A DNA stretch of 62,000 nt from Gnetum montanum (Eukaryota; Streptophyta; Gnetopsida; Gnetales; Gnetaceae). The position numbers and the translations under genes are program-made. Location: assembly GCA_015680685.1 (NCBI GenBank), contig MNCI01034964.1, positions 94,239 through 156,238 of the forward strand, written 5' to 3'. How positions within the stretch are numbered: position 1 is the stretch's first letter; every line of letters starts with the position of its first letter. The notes under the pieces are model-generated. The model worked only from the letters and a program-made list of their open reading frames with translations, searched no databases and was not told where the DNA came from. This document shows positions 10,595 through 23,200 of the stretch, piece after piece.

Positions 10595-13500
10595 ATGGCT
10601 TTTTCAACTACTGCTGCTAATGCCTTCAACATCGAAGTCCCCATCACAGTTGAAGGCACTACTGGTGCTGAACAACCATTGAATCCAACGCTAGAGGCAC
10701 GTCGATCTCTCAGAATCCAAAATCGAGGACCTGAGGGCTTGGCCCAAAAACATGAGCATTACAACTTCCTTTGTGCAAAGCTTCAGGAAAACCTACCTTT
10801 GGATGTACACGAGCTTGAAAGAAAACATAGCTTCGAGTTCGCGTACTACGACATGAAGGAGTTTGTTCCCACTCCCGATGTTTCCATACCTTTGACATAG
10901 ATAAACCAAAGGCTACTGGACCAGCTAATCTAGCTGGCTTAGCTTAGGGAGCAATAGGGCAAAACATCCAACTAGGATGACGTCTTTCAAGATGGATAGG
11001 AGGAGCTCGATTCCAAATTTGATGAGGGAGGTCAAGCCAACCCTGTTCCTGTTCCTCCTACCCAGTCCTTCTAGGCCAACCAATTGTCTATCACTGCTTC
11101 CTTTGTCATCACGCCTATGCTTTCGTAGCCTACAACTACGACTGTAATGGGTAGCCATGCCACATTCCTAGCATACCATCACCCTTATTCCCCTATTTCA
11201 TTTGCAGCGACTGTGCCTCTGCAAGTTGTTCATCAACACATTCCTGTAGCACATAACACATCAATCATGGCTACCTTGCCGCATGTCCATACCATACCTA
11301 CTTTCATGTCAATTCCTATGCTCACGTCTATTTCACTCATTATGATGGGCCCATGCCCATCCATGTGGTGGACTCCATTCACTTCTTCGCCTATTTTACA
11401 ATCATCGTAGATGTCTCACTACGTTCGCCCTCAGACCTACCAAACCCCACAAACGGTACATCCTAACACGGGGCTATGGTTTGTCTCGTTGGTGACTCAA
11501 ACAGTCTATCTGGTAGCTCAACCCGCAGTTGCTGCTCCAACAGCACCACCTACTAGGTGGTGGATAGCGTAAGTAGCACCTTTAGCGGGGGTGGTCCTAA
11601 TGGTATCGCTGATGGGTCAAACCACTATTCCCACCACGCCATAGGTGGGAGCTGCCTCCGTAGCCCCCCAACCGTCTACAATGTCGCCAGGTCTGGACCA
11701 AGTATTTCAGCTCATCCAGACCCTCACTAAGGAAATAAAATGCCTCAAAGCTGTTGGGTCTGACATGGTACAAGTTATGGACTTTTACCAGTACAACCCC
11801 ATCAGCCTTGCAATCCCTACTTTGACGTCACCCCCAGGGATGTCTCTCTCACACTTCACAAAGTACGATGTGGAGGGAGGTTCCAACATGCATCTTGTTA
11901 CCTTTAGGTCTGAATATTTGCTATTGCAACAATGGTCGCATATGATCATTCATGTCTTCACCATGTCCCTAGCCAGTAAAGCCTTAGATTAGTACTGCAC
12001 GTTTCCATGCTCATCCATTTCAACTTTGGAAGAGCTCCTGACCCAGTTCATGACACGCTTCAAGTACAACTTGAAGCTAGAAACCACGCTAGATTAGTTG
12101 ATGAGCGTGAAGCAAGACCTGCTAGAACCAGTCCAAAAGTTCATTCAACACTGGAGCAAAACCCTTAAGGAAATCTATGAGCCCATTGCAGAGGCCCACT
12201 TGCTGGCTATCTTTAAGGGTACAGTGAATGACTTCATCAAGTCCAAAATGTACTACCTCGCTCCTCACTCTTTAAATCAGGCTTTCGCTCAGACTAAAAG
12301 CATACAGGATGCGGCCGAGGTGAGCAAAGACCTAGCCTACATCGCTTACAAAAACACCTTCACAAAAAAGGACAATGGTAAGGCCCCAACAACCATAGTA
12401 GCCATTGTGGCAGCTGAGGCCAAGCCCAAAGCTAGCAACAATGGTAGAAAGAATAACAAGAAACTGGCCATACCCATGGCTAACCCCGTGCCCAAATAGG
12501 GCCACATGCTGCAACCTACTACACCTACGCCCGAGGCATCTACACAAACCAAACCCAACTTTGAATGCAAAGACTGCTCAAAGTACACCCCACTAACTCT
12601 AAAGCCTTTAGTGCTTCTGAAGTAACTGCTGAAAGTAGGATACATCCAACATCAGCAGATGTTGGAAGAAGCAAACGCGAGACATCAACGCTACTGCGAT
12701 CTCCTTAGGAATCCCTCTTTGGCCCTATCCAATGAGCCTCAAGTTCCAAGGGGTTTCAGGCTAGACAGGTTTTGTGACTACCACCAATAGTGTGGTCACA
12801 ACACAGATCATTGTTTGGCATTGCAGGATAACATCCAAAGGTTAATCGACCAAGGAAAACTGGTGCTAGACGAAAGAAAACTAGTACGCCCTAAAAACCA
12901 ATCTATGTATGTCTACATGGATCCCCTCAATGCCAACAATGCTGATTATGTCATCAATGGTATCAACATTAACAATGATCCTAGGCCACCCTAGCAACCA
13001 TTTGTGGTCTGCGTGCCTCAACATAGTGCACCAACACCACCAATGATTGGTCCAAGCTCGTAGCAGCCGTTCATCCTAAAAGTTCCACCACGGGCATCCA
13101 CCTTTGTGCCACCTATTAGTAGAGCCACGTAGTCCCGTTCATTAACACGTCTAGCTCCATTCATCATCAGGGGGCTGATGCCTTCGACGGCCCCTATCTC
13201 ACGCAACAAAGTTGAACAACATCCTCACCAAACAAGACGAGAAGTTCACTTGGTGGGCAAGACATCGAAGGGAAATACCGTCAAGGGTATCTCCAAGCCC
13301 ACTTCTTCGCCCCTTGCATCTACACCTTTTCCCCCAAAGATGAAGGTCGACATGACTATGCAGCCTGCATCACCCTACCGACAAGGATCTAAACCCAAAT
13401 CCAAAGTTACCTCTCCTCAGAAGATTCATCTTCTAGGAAGAATTGAAGAGGAGGAAAGTGTCAAACAAGGGGGTGGCCAAGACCTTCTGAACGCCCTAAC

Positions 13501-14368
13501 CTAGGTCAAGCAAGCTCTAAAGTAGAAAAACTCTACAATAAGCTTGTATGACCTAATCATGACATCTGTACCCCACCACGAGGCTCTAATCTGCATGTTA
13601 ACAGCGATTCTGGTTGACGAGAACATGCCAGCGGAAGAGGAAGCAATCCATGTGGTTATGCTTCCCTCTATACCCACGGAGTCCATGCCACCTCAATTGA
13701 ATTTCAGTAACAACACCATTAGGGAAGATCATGAAGGAGGTCAGGTGACTACGGTGCCTCTCTTCATCACAATTTGGGTTGGCCAACACTGGATCCGAAG
13801 GGTACACGTTGATGATGGGGCTACCACAAACATCATCCCCTTCCCTATTGTGGACAAGTTGGGATTGGTCGACCAGATCAAACCCACAATGACATCATGC
13901 CTTAGGTCCTTCAATGGGACACGCATCTTGGTGAAAGGTACAGTTCACGTAAACTTCGTAGTAGGGGACCAGTTCCCCATAGACACAATGTTCATCGTGG
14001 TCAAGGAAATGCCCGGATTTAACCTGATCTTGGGAAGATCATGGTTAGCGCAACTTAGGGCTATCTCCTCGCCTATACACTAGGAAATCCACTTACCATA
14101 TGTAGGTAGGGAGGTGGTGATCTATGGTGATGAAGTAGTGACACAAGAAATTAGCAACGTAGACATGGAGCAGGGTTCAAAGATCACAACCTCTGAAAAT
14201 GAAGTGCCTACTCACGCATGCATTAATCATCCAATGGAAGGATTGGCCTAGCAAGCTAACTCCCAAATAAAAAATGCATGGGTTGAGTTGCCCTTCCAAG
14301 TGGGGGACAATGATGTGAATGAAGGCCCTGGCGAAGCACCTCGGCCTTATGTTCCGATCAATCCATGA
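10595..14368 (+). pseudogene. Element A gag-pro (capsid and aspartic protease), one frame with 23 internal stops
   Basis: Start chosen at AACAATGG (10595), upstream of the gag block shared with B. A single frame continues to TGA at 14366-14368 (1258 codons) with no frameshift but 21 TAG and 2 TAA inside. Order: amino-terminal region (residues 1-100, YNFLCAKL); proline- and glutamine-rich linker; capsid domain (about 350-620, with FTKYDVEGG and AHLLAIFKGTVNDFIKSK); zinc-binding-type block near residue 730 (CDYHQ then CGHNTDHC); linker; protease near 1070-1160. The protease has VDDGATTN in place of the usual D-[ST]-G-A and the closing ILGRSWL block typical of the family. Gag would form the particle; protease would cleave it. 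This copy could only be expressed if TAG were read through. Confidence 0.9.
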
Positions 14369-14496
14369 CGGGTCAAGAGGCATCTACGCATAGCGTAGCA
14401 ACCCTACTACTTCCTGCCCAGTTGCTATTCCTTGTACATTCATCACTCCTTTGATTTGTTAACATGCCACCCTTTTGGCATGCTACGCAATGGCCT
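14369..14496. other. Spacer with CGTAGC-type motifs
   Basis: Contains ACGCATAGCGTAGC near 14387, the same palindromic word that recurs in the LTRs and in the introns of the antisense gene. Confidence 0.5.
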
Positions 14497-14763
14497 GAAA
14501 TGGCCTAAAACTAGCATCGTTGCCTTCTACTTTGTTAACATGCCATCCTTCTAGCATACTACGCTACGACCTGAAATGGCCTAAAACTAGCATCATCACT
14601 TTTTTCTTTGTTAACGTACTACCTCTTTTGGCAATGGCCCGAAATGTCCTAAAACTAGCATTGTTGCTTCTCGCTTTGATAACATATAATCCTTCTGACA
14701 TGTTATGCAATGGCCCGAGATGGCCTAAAACTAGCAATGTCCTGAGATGGTCTAAAACTAGCA
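14497..14763 (+). repeat. Motif cluster I: five copies of GARATGGCCTAAAACTAGCA
   Basis: Copies at 14497, 14573, 14641, 14717 and 14744. They lie at the downstream end of gag-pro and just past the 3' end of the antisense gene. Spacers contain TTGTTAACATGCCA words, which also repeat. Confidence 0.85.
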
Positions 14764-15125
14764 TATGAAAGCATGAAAACTTTACACAATACACAAGTTA
14801 ACGCAAAACCAATTTCTTTTCTGAAATTTTTTCATTTTATTCAAAACTTTCACCTGTTAACAATGTTTGCGAAACTTTTACAAAATTTCAACATTTCAAA
14901 ATTTCAAAAATAAAATCCCATGCTATCATGGGTTGTCTCTATTTGTGTCTTCTTTGCCACTCACCTCCACTTTATCTACTTGTGCATCATCCTCCCCTGT
15001 GTCTTCCTTTGCTGATTCTTTATTCCCTCCCTCTATGGGCCTTGCACCCTCATCTGGAGCCTGCATCGTAGGAATGAAGTAGTCAGTTAGGGCAACAAAT
15101 GCAAACTATAACATAACATAAGCAT
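14764..15125. other. Spacer downstream of the antisense gene
   Basis: AT-rich, with TTTCAAAATTTC words near 14880-14910. On the minus strand this would be the 3' untranslated region of the antisense gene. No clear polyadenylation signal was recognised. Confidence 0.4.
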
Positions 15126-18100
15126 CTACACAGTAAAGTGAATAACTTGAGAGGGGCATGCATCGTTCTCAAATGGTATCCGGTCCAAACTGAGTCTGAG
15201 GTGACGCCAGACCTCCTCTATCATGATATCCATCCAACGTCTGTTGCTAGGTTCATTATTCATAGTAGTGGCTCTCTCCCTTTCTATGGTCATCCATTTT
15301 AGAGGTCTTGAGGAAAGGGAGATGGTTGCAGTTTCTCCTGTGGGAAGGTCCACTTTCAAGTTAGGAGATTCTGTAACCTTTACCTGCTCTTTGAACTTAC
15401 CGTAGGCCTCAGAAGCATCGATGGCATTCATGAATGCTTCATACATGAATGCCTCCATAGTAGCATATTTGTACAGCTTTTGATGGGTCTCATTCTTCAG
15501 CTTGTACATGTGTTTTTGGTTTCTCTGGGTTTGCCCCCATTCGAAAACCTTGACGCTGATATCTTTCATGTCTTAAAACTTCTGGGTTAGCAAGTCCATC
15601 TACATTTTCTATTCAATTATCTCGTGCGTGGATTAAACATTCTAATGCACGACAGTCCAAAATCTGGGGTAGTCATCTATAGCCTTGTGCCAGTCCTCAG
15701 CATCAGGGTTATGGTTTACGAGGAAATTGTTCCTCGACCTGAGATCCTCAACCTTAATGACCAAGTTGGCCTCTCTTTGCTCAGCCCTTTGAACCCATTT
15801 CCACAAGTCCTCATTGACGTGCTTATACTCCCATAGGGAGCATGCCTAGTATAAGATGCACTAGTAAGCCTCATCAAACATGTGATGAGGCACCTCGATC
15901 ACGTCAGGTAAGAGTGTAGGCACGGTGCCAACTTTCATAGGTCATGTCAGGTCCCATTTGAGCCAAGAGGTTGCCTCGACATGAAGATTGTAGTAATCGC
16001 ATTAGCATAGCAAGATTAACAAACTCAAAATTTTTTAGCATAACAACGTAAGGGAATTTAATACTACTACTTACCTGTGTTAGGGTCTGCCTACTAAAGG
16101 CATTTGATCATGTCGTTAACAAGTCTGTGTATGAACGTAAACTTGTTAGGGATCTTAGCCCATGACTCCGAATGAATTGGAGGAGGTCCTGTGACATCAA
16201 TAGTAGCACCTTTTACATGACTAAGCATACCAATAATGGTCAAGATGGATTACAATAAGGCAGACGTATCACCAAACTCACCAGCATCCGATTGCAACCT
16301 TTCTTCTTGCTGATGAAAGATGATGGTGGTAGCCTTGGTGGAAGGTCCTACCAAGTTTATACGAGCCCCTTCCTCATGTGCTGGTGCCTTTCCTTTTAGA
16401 AGACTAGTGTCATTTTCATTCAAAGGAGGTGCCTCTTCATTGATAGGAGGAGGCTCCCTAATGACAAGAGCCCTTGCCCTAGAGACAGGAGCTCCCTTAT
16501 TCTTGATCGGGACCCTTTTCTCCAAGACTGAGGCCACCGTATCTTCATTTGTCACCCTTGTCTTAAGGGTAGACACTTCTTCATCACCTTCTTCTTCTTC
16601 TTCTTCTTCCTCTATTAGTAAAAAAACATCTTTGTGTTGGTCCAAAGAAAATTAGCTTAAGGCAGATGCCACACTACGCTACATTGCCTAGCGTAGCATA
16701 GCGTAGCAAACAATAGCAAAGTAAGCATTACATGAAAGCATTTACCAATGGGGGGTTACATCCTCTACAGCTTAAGCTGCAATCTTTGTCCCACCTCTTC
16801 CTCCACGCGAAGGGTTTCCCTGGCTGGGGGAGGTCTCTTCCTTCGCAAATCCTTGGTCATAGTCTCAGCTATGAGACATTCCTTCTGTGTCACACTACCA
16901 GCTATAGCAGGGGGCATCTCTCCCATGCTGTCCTAGCCACGAACGTTGCAAGCCACTTGATCCTTGGTCATTATAGAAAATGACTTCCCGATTATTTTTG
17001 GGGGATCTTGGGCTTGTGTGGTTTGGAGGATTTGTCGAATCCACGGCCTAGAAATCTGGTTGTGATCTCGCATGGCCTAGACTCCATCCTCTCGGACCAC
17101 CAAAAACTTCACAAACTGTTTTAGATAGCCTATGTAGAAGGCATAGTGTATGTTGGAGCAGGACTCCATTTTTTCATAGAGTCCCAAAATCTTAGCCTTC
17201 AAGCCCTGACATAGGAAGTTGTCCCAGTTGTAACGAGCCCCTTCTTCCATAACCTCCTACATTATCTAGGCCTGCTCGAGCCCTAGGACTTTTCCTTAGG
17301 TAAGCAGCTGGGGGAATGCGTGGGCATGGAAGATCGGGTAAATCTCCATGGCAGGGCTAACCTTAAGCTTATCCATGGGAAGCCCTTTTTTCTCCTTAAT
17401 GAGCCCCAAACACTCCTCGATATCCTTCTTTTAAAGGATCAACTCCTTCTTCCTCTTCGACCCTATAAGGACACTGATAGTAGGAACATCGAACAGGTCC
17501 GTAAATAGCTGATCATTGATCTCAATGACCACCCGTATGCCCCGTATGCACATGCAAAAATGGCCCACCTTCTTAGAGAGGGAGTTGAGCAGAGAAAGCA
17601 TCTCAGCAGCGAGAATGCTCAGATTCGGGGCCAGAAATAGATCCATAAGCCTTGCCTTTCAGATGTTCTTGACCAGGGAGTCCGAGGCCCCACTGTCTAG
17701 CCAACGCTGGTTGACATCTATTTCACTATATTTGAAATAAATGTTTGCCCCCTGCATCTTGATGGTTACCACTATCACCTCCTAGGGTTTCTTCGTCCCT
17801 GCAATAGTTTTCACAAAAACATGCTTAGCATAACGACACAGGAAATACAAGGATTGCAAAAAATACCTGAGCATGCAACACTTACTATTTGACCCACCAG
17901 GCCTATATGGTGACGGGAACAATGAGAGTTCAACCATAGCTTCTTCAACCATGACTTGCTTGAAGGGTACTGCCTACTCCTTATCAAGCCAACCCTTCTC
18001 CTTACACTGATTATGGAGAACATAAAATGTACTTGGGTAGGTGTGGTGTTCTCCCCCGCATTGACTGATCACACCCACCCACAAGTTCTTAGTAGAAGAG

Positions 18101-19314
18101 AACTCCTGTAGGGCTAGCTGTGTTGTAGCTAGCAGACCCAATCAGTGGTGAACCCCTTCATCGTTGATGAAGAACCTGGTAACAAACATATACTATTAGC
18201 ATTCAGCCAATATGGCCAACGTTGCACAACACAGTGGAGCAAGGCTACAAAACTCACCCGCCAGCACAATAGACAGCCCCTTGTGGGTTCTGAAAGCACG
18301 TCGCAATGTAACGTGTGAGGAACAATGTGTTGTACTAGTAGTAGCAACTGTATTCAGGCATGTTCCAGATCTAGGCTAAGCACCTTAACCTTGTTGGGCA
18401 TTGGCTAGATCCCTCTCCCTGCCTGCTCATGATTGCCTTGTTGATAAAAAACCTTAGAATGCCCCGACTCACCTCAGGCAACGTGGCTTCTGTTATGTCA
18501 GATGCCTCCTTCTCCTCTAGGGAAGACCAAACGATCACACTAAAGTGGTTTCCATGCCCCTTCTTTGAACCAAACCCCTCGCTCTCTCATACATATTTGG
18601 GGAGGAGGGGCATTGGTCACAGGTCTGCTCACATGGCACAGGATCCCTCTAATGTCCAAATGATCAACCTAGGCCTCGTCCCTGCCCTGCACGATACAAT
18701 AAGTAAATGTTAGCATCATGAAGCATAGTAGCATCTGGTAGTTCATGTATATAGCGTAGCATAATCCTCTGCCCATACATAGCATAGCAAGGGCGTGAAA
18801 GCCTAGCATAGTAAAAACACATGAATAGCCTAACGTAGCAACAAAACAATTGACGACATGCACTAACCAAACACGTGTCACTCTACCGCGTTGCACACGA
18901 CCTAGCCCTCCTAAGGGTTTTATGTTACGGCATGCAAGGGTCAAGTAGCTTAAACTGCCCTAGCCCCTGTGGTTATGAAAATTACGGTGGTGGCAGTTTC
19001 AGTGGCCTTGCATACAACCATGACGTAACATTTATGCATCTGCCACGACCGAAATGGCGACAGTGACAATGCAAAGGCTAAAATGATGTGACCATAGAAA
19101 ACACAGGTAGCCAAGAATGGACGCAAAACAAATAGGATGCAAAACAAGAGTAGAGAATAATAGAAAGTGCAAAACAAAAAATAGAAGGAGACATAGTAAC
19201 CTATTGGGTCAACGACATGCTCTACTGTGCCACAACGTGTGCTTGTGGCACATGCCCTAGGGTCTTCTTTGCCTCCTCAACCTTTGCAAGCACTAGATGA
19301 GTCTTAGGAGCCAT
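15126..19314 (-). pseudogene. Antisense gene with introns in element A (plant-transposon / mobile-domain-like protein)
   Basis: Minus-strand gene opposite to gag and pol. The first exon starts at 19314 (MAPKTHLVLAKVEEAKK) and ends at a GT donor near 19201. Further coding blocks: about 18640-18400 (FSVIVWSSLEEKEA); 17800-16760 (VIEINDQLFTDLFDVP, IYPIFHAHAFPQLL, then IHYAFYIGYLKQFVKFLVV); 16645-16100 (acidic run of eight Glu, Pro-rich, then ESWAKIPNKFTFIHRLVND); 15930-15126 (coiled coil, WKWVQRAEQREANL). Intervening segments hold CGTAGCATAGC words. Each block matches the gene at 57793-61936 in the same order. Frames are broken mainly by TAG. The INDQLFTDLFDVP block resembles the start of plant transposon / mobile-domain proteins; that name is inference. 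Function unknown. Confidence 0.75.
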
Positions 19315-19654
19315 TTTCCTACTTGTAGATTTACACCTTTCACTGTAAAAACTCACCTCGCTAGTCATTAACATGATTGCTTCGTGCTCCGAAATCGCCT
19401 TGTGCTCCGATATGGACATTGTGCTCTTATAGTGAAAATGGAAAAATTGCCAAGGTTTAACCCCTATTTATGGTTGTAATGACAAGATGGAAAAAATTTC
19501 CTCTCTCTCTCTTCGATTAATGCAAAGCACACCGTACAGCGTAGCATGCTTGCCACGACATCGTAGCACTATTAGCATTAAAGCCTTGACACACTTCAAG
19601 CCAGCTACTTGCTTTCCGGAACACAAAAATATATATATATTTTTGATTAAGGGT
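19315..19654. other. Upstream region of the antisense gene
   Basis: On the minus strand this precedes the MAPK start. It contains an in-frame upstream extension (another ATG at 19419) and a TATATATA run at 19631-19639 that could act as a TATA element about 315 bases upstream of the MAPK start. No promoter can be assigned with confidence. Confidence 0.4.
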
Positions 19655-20115
19655 CTGAAAAGACCTTAAACTAGTAATCCTGGCAATCACAATATGACCA
19701 GTCGGAAAAGACCTCAAACTAAGCAACCCCAGCATAGTTGCATCCCTAGGAGTCCACAATGACATTAAACTAACAACACTACATGCTTACATGGGCAGTT
19801 TTCGTATCTTCTTCCACATTGGCGGTGTCGCAATTTTTAGCAATTTCGTGTTTTTATGTCTGCAGTTCGTATTTTCACATCAACGATTTTGTATTTCTCA
19901 TACTCACAGTTTCCCATTGCGCATACTATTGGTTTGCATATTAAGATTTGGCATGTTGCAATTTGGTAGTCCGAAATGACATTAAACTAGAAGTTTGGGC
20001 ATTTGCATATCGATAGTCACACAGCTTCATACTTTATGTTAGCATTTTTACACCTTTAGCAGTTCTACACTCTTGTGCCCTAGTGGTCTGCCATGACCTT
20101 AAAACGGGAAAACTT
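19655..20115 (+). repeat. Motif cluster II: about five copies of GTCNGAAATGACCTTAAACTAG
   Basis: Copies near 19655, 19703, 19752, 19970 and 20090. The core TTAAACTA(G) is the same as in clusters I and III. With cluster I it brackets the antisense gene. Between copies near 19790-19960 there is unrelated TTCGTATTTTC-like sequence. Confidence 0.8.
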
Positions 20116-20280
20116 TTGACCTTTACATCATCACACATCGCAAGTTGCATCTCGTCACTACTTTGCAAGTTTTCGTTACACACAATCTCTGTCGACAGAC
20201 GCCTCTTAATTAGGCTTTCATCTTATGATGGCAGGTCAAGCAAGAGATGGAAATACATCATGAATTTTCCATGCCCTTAA

Positions 20281-23200
20281 TGTTAGTAGGGCCACAGGGC
20301 AAGCTCGTGAGATAGTTAAACCCCGACATGATCGACTGGGGGTCGACCACAACTAGCACCATAGCAGCCTTATAAGCATCCCCAAACTGGCCCAAGTATC
20401 TAGCCCAAGCCCTATAATTAGAGGCCGAGGATGTAATCGAGGACCCTCTCATCGAGACGCCTGTGACCACGTCAAAAGAGGAGATGAAAACATTAAGACT
20501 CAACTCCCTCCTAGACACACATATGCACAAAAGCATAGCCAAAATTATGCAAGACAACATGAATGTCTTCACATGGTCATATAGCAACATGTCGGGTCTA
20601 GACCCATGATTGATTTAGCACAACATCATCCTAGACCCACACATGAAGGCAGTCAAGCAGAAGGCTCGCAAAGTTAAGCCAAAAATTGCACTAGCTGTGA
20701 GGGATGAAATCACCAAGCTATACCAAGTGGGTTTCATCAACGCGGTTGACTATTTAGAGTGGGTGTCCTACATCATTGTGACTTCAAAAAAATGGAAGGA
20801 ATACGGATCAGCATAGACTTTTGAGACCTAAACAAAGCAACAATCAAGGACAACTTCCCACTTCCAAGCATTGATCAGCTCATCGACACCATAGCTGGCC
20901 ATGCTTTGCTATCCTTCATGGATGGTTTCTCCGGATACAACCAAATCCACATTAACCCAGAGCACTAGCTGTCAACAACCTTCATGACCCCATGGAGGAC
21001 CTTGTACTATACCATGATGCCCTTCAGGCTCAAGAATGTTACAACAACCTACTAGCGAGTCATGACTTAGATTATCAGTGACTACATCCTGGAAACATTG
21101 AACGACTACGTGGATGATATAGTAGTCAAGTCTAAGGAGGTAGCTGATCACCCACGCGATCTAGGGGTAGTCCTCAAATGCTGTAAAATGCACGACTTAC
21201 ATCTCAATCCTAAGAAGTGTATCTTCGAGGTGAGAACTGGATGCATGTTAGGGTTCGTAGTATCGGAGGCTGGAATATGGGTGGACCTTGACAAAGTTAG
21301 GTCCATTGTCAACCTAGCACCTCCCACAAACCTTAAGGAGTTACGTGGTTTGTAAGGTAGAGTGCAATTCATTTGAAGGTTTATAGCAAGGTTGATTGAC
21401 AAGTTACACCCCATGCAACATCTTCTGAAGAAGGGGGTTAACTTCAAATGGATAACCCAGTGTCAACAAGCCTTCGACAGCCTAAAGAAGAAACTCTTAC
21501 ACCTCTCGACTATGCATCCGCCACAAAGGGATAAACCCTTCTTTATCTACCTTGCCACCTCCAACACATCTATGACGACACTGCTATTTCAAAAGCAAGA
21601 CGACGGCTCTAAGATACTAGTGTATTATTTGAGCCATGCACTAATAGCGCATGAGGAAAAATACAATGAAGTGGAGAGAAATTGCTTGGCCTTAGTGTTC
21701 ACACTAAAAAAATGGCAGCATTACCTATTTTGTAGTACAACCAACATCATTTGCAAAAGCAATATACTCCGGGCCATCACTAACAACCTATACAAAAGTA
21801 GTATGATAGCCTGATGGAAGGCAATAACTGCAGAGTTTGATTTACGCTATGTATGTCAATTGTCGACAAAGGGTCAAGCCATAGAGACCCAACTCATGGC
21901 CTCGCCAGTCAACGACCAGGCAACCATAGATCCTGAATTCCTGAACGAATACGTTAGCAATGTCAACATCATCCCTTCACATTTTGAAGCCACCTTACAC
22001 TTCAACGGTGCCTCAACCATGTGAGGAGGTAGTTCCACTACCATAATCACATTTCCCTCTAGGGAAATGCATCCATCTGCTTATCGATTTGCATTCCCTT
22101 GCACCAACAATGTGGCAGAATATGAGGGGCTACTCAGAGGCCTCTCAACTACCCAAGCACTACGCATACAACACTTGGAAATCTGGGGAGATTCACAACT
22201 AGTTGTGAATCAAATCACCAAGGTCTATGCCTACAATGATACGCACCTACAACCCTACTGTGATCTAGAAAAATCCCTGCTTAAGTAATTTGCAACCATA
22301 GATGTGCAACACGTGCCACGCAACAAGAACACCATAGCAGATTCTTTAGCTACCCTTGCGTTAAACATTCCATCACATGCCTTGGAAAACCTACCAACCT
22401 CGATTATAGAGTGCGTAGAGCCTATCACTCAGGTAGAACACGTGGCTTCTGTCAATGTTGTGGATACCCAAGAGTGGTACGCCAACGTTAAAACTTATCT
22501 ATAGCATGGCGAGCCCCTAGGTGGATTAACATCTGCCCAGAGAGATGCAATCCGTAAGCATGCTCGATAATACGTGCTCATGGGAAATGATGCCCTGTGT
22601 CGACGTTCCTATGATGGGATATTGCTGGCATGTGTGGATGATGAGCAGGCATAAAAGGTAGTTAACGAAGTACATGAGGGGCTTTGCGGTGGACACATAG
22701 CACCTAGGGCTATGGCTACCAAAATCGGATGCCTAGGGTACTAATGGCCCCACATGGAACATGACTGCCTGTCAAAAGTTAAGATGTGTGATACGTGCCA
22801 GAGATATGAAAATCTCATACACGTCTTGCCTACAGACCTACACCCAATGCAAATCACGTGGCCCTTCCAACAATGGGGATTAGACCTCATAGGGCCTATC
22901 ATGCCTAAGTCCTCCTTAGGGCATAGCTTCATTATCACTGCCACTAAGTATTTTACCAAGTGGGTGGAAGCCATTCCCCTGAGGAAGATGATATCTCAGC
23001 AAATATGCCATTTCATCCTCGTTAATATCGTAACGAGGTTCGGACTTCCAATGACTATTGTGACTGAAAATGGGCCACAGTTCAACATGATGGAAACCTG
23101 AACCTTCTATAGTAATCTAGGCATTAAACAATCATTTTCTTCCCCTTATTATCCATAGGCGAACGGGAAGGTGAAGGCTACAAATAAGTCCATCATCAAC

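Noticed and set aside
10595-14368. Alternative genetic code with TAG as sense codon
   Set aside because: A plant nuclear genome does not use it; pol of the same element and other decayed genes have mixed stops. Kept only as a possible readthrough question.
16320-16655. Plus-strand frame with a poly-serine run
   Set aside because: Mirror of the acidic Glu run of the antisense-gene exon on the minus strand, which has homology support.
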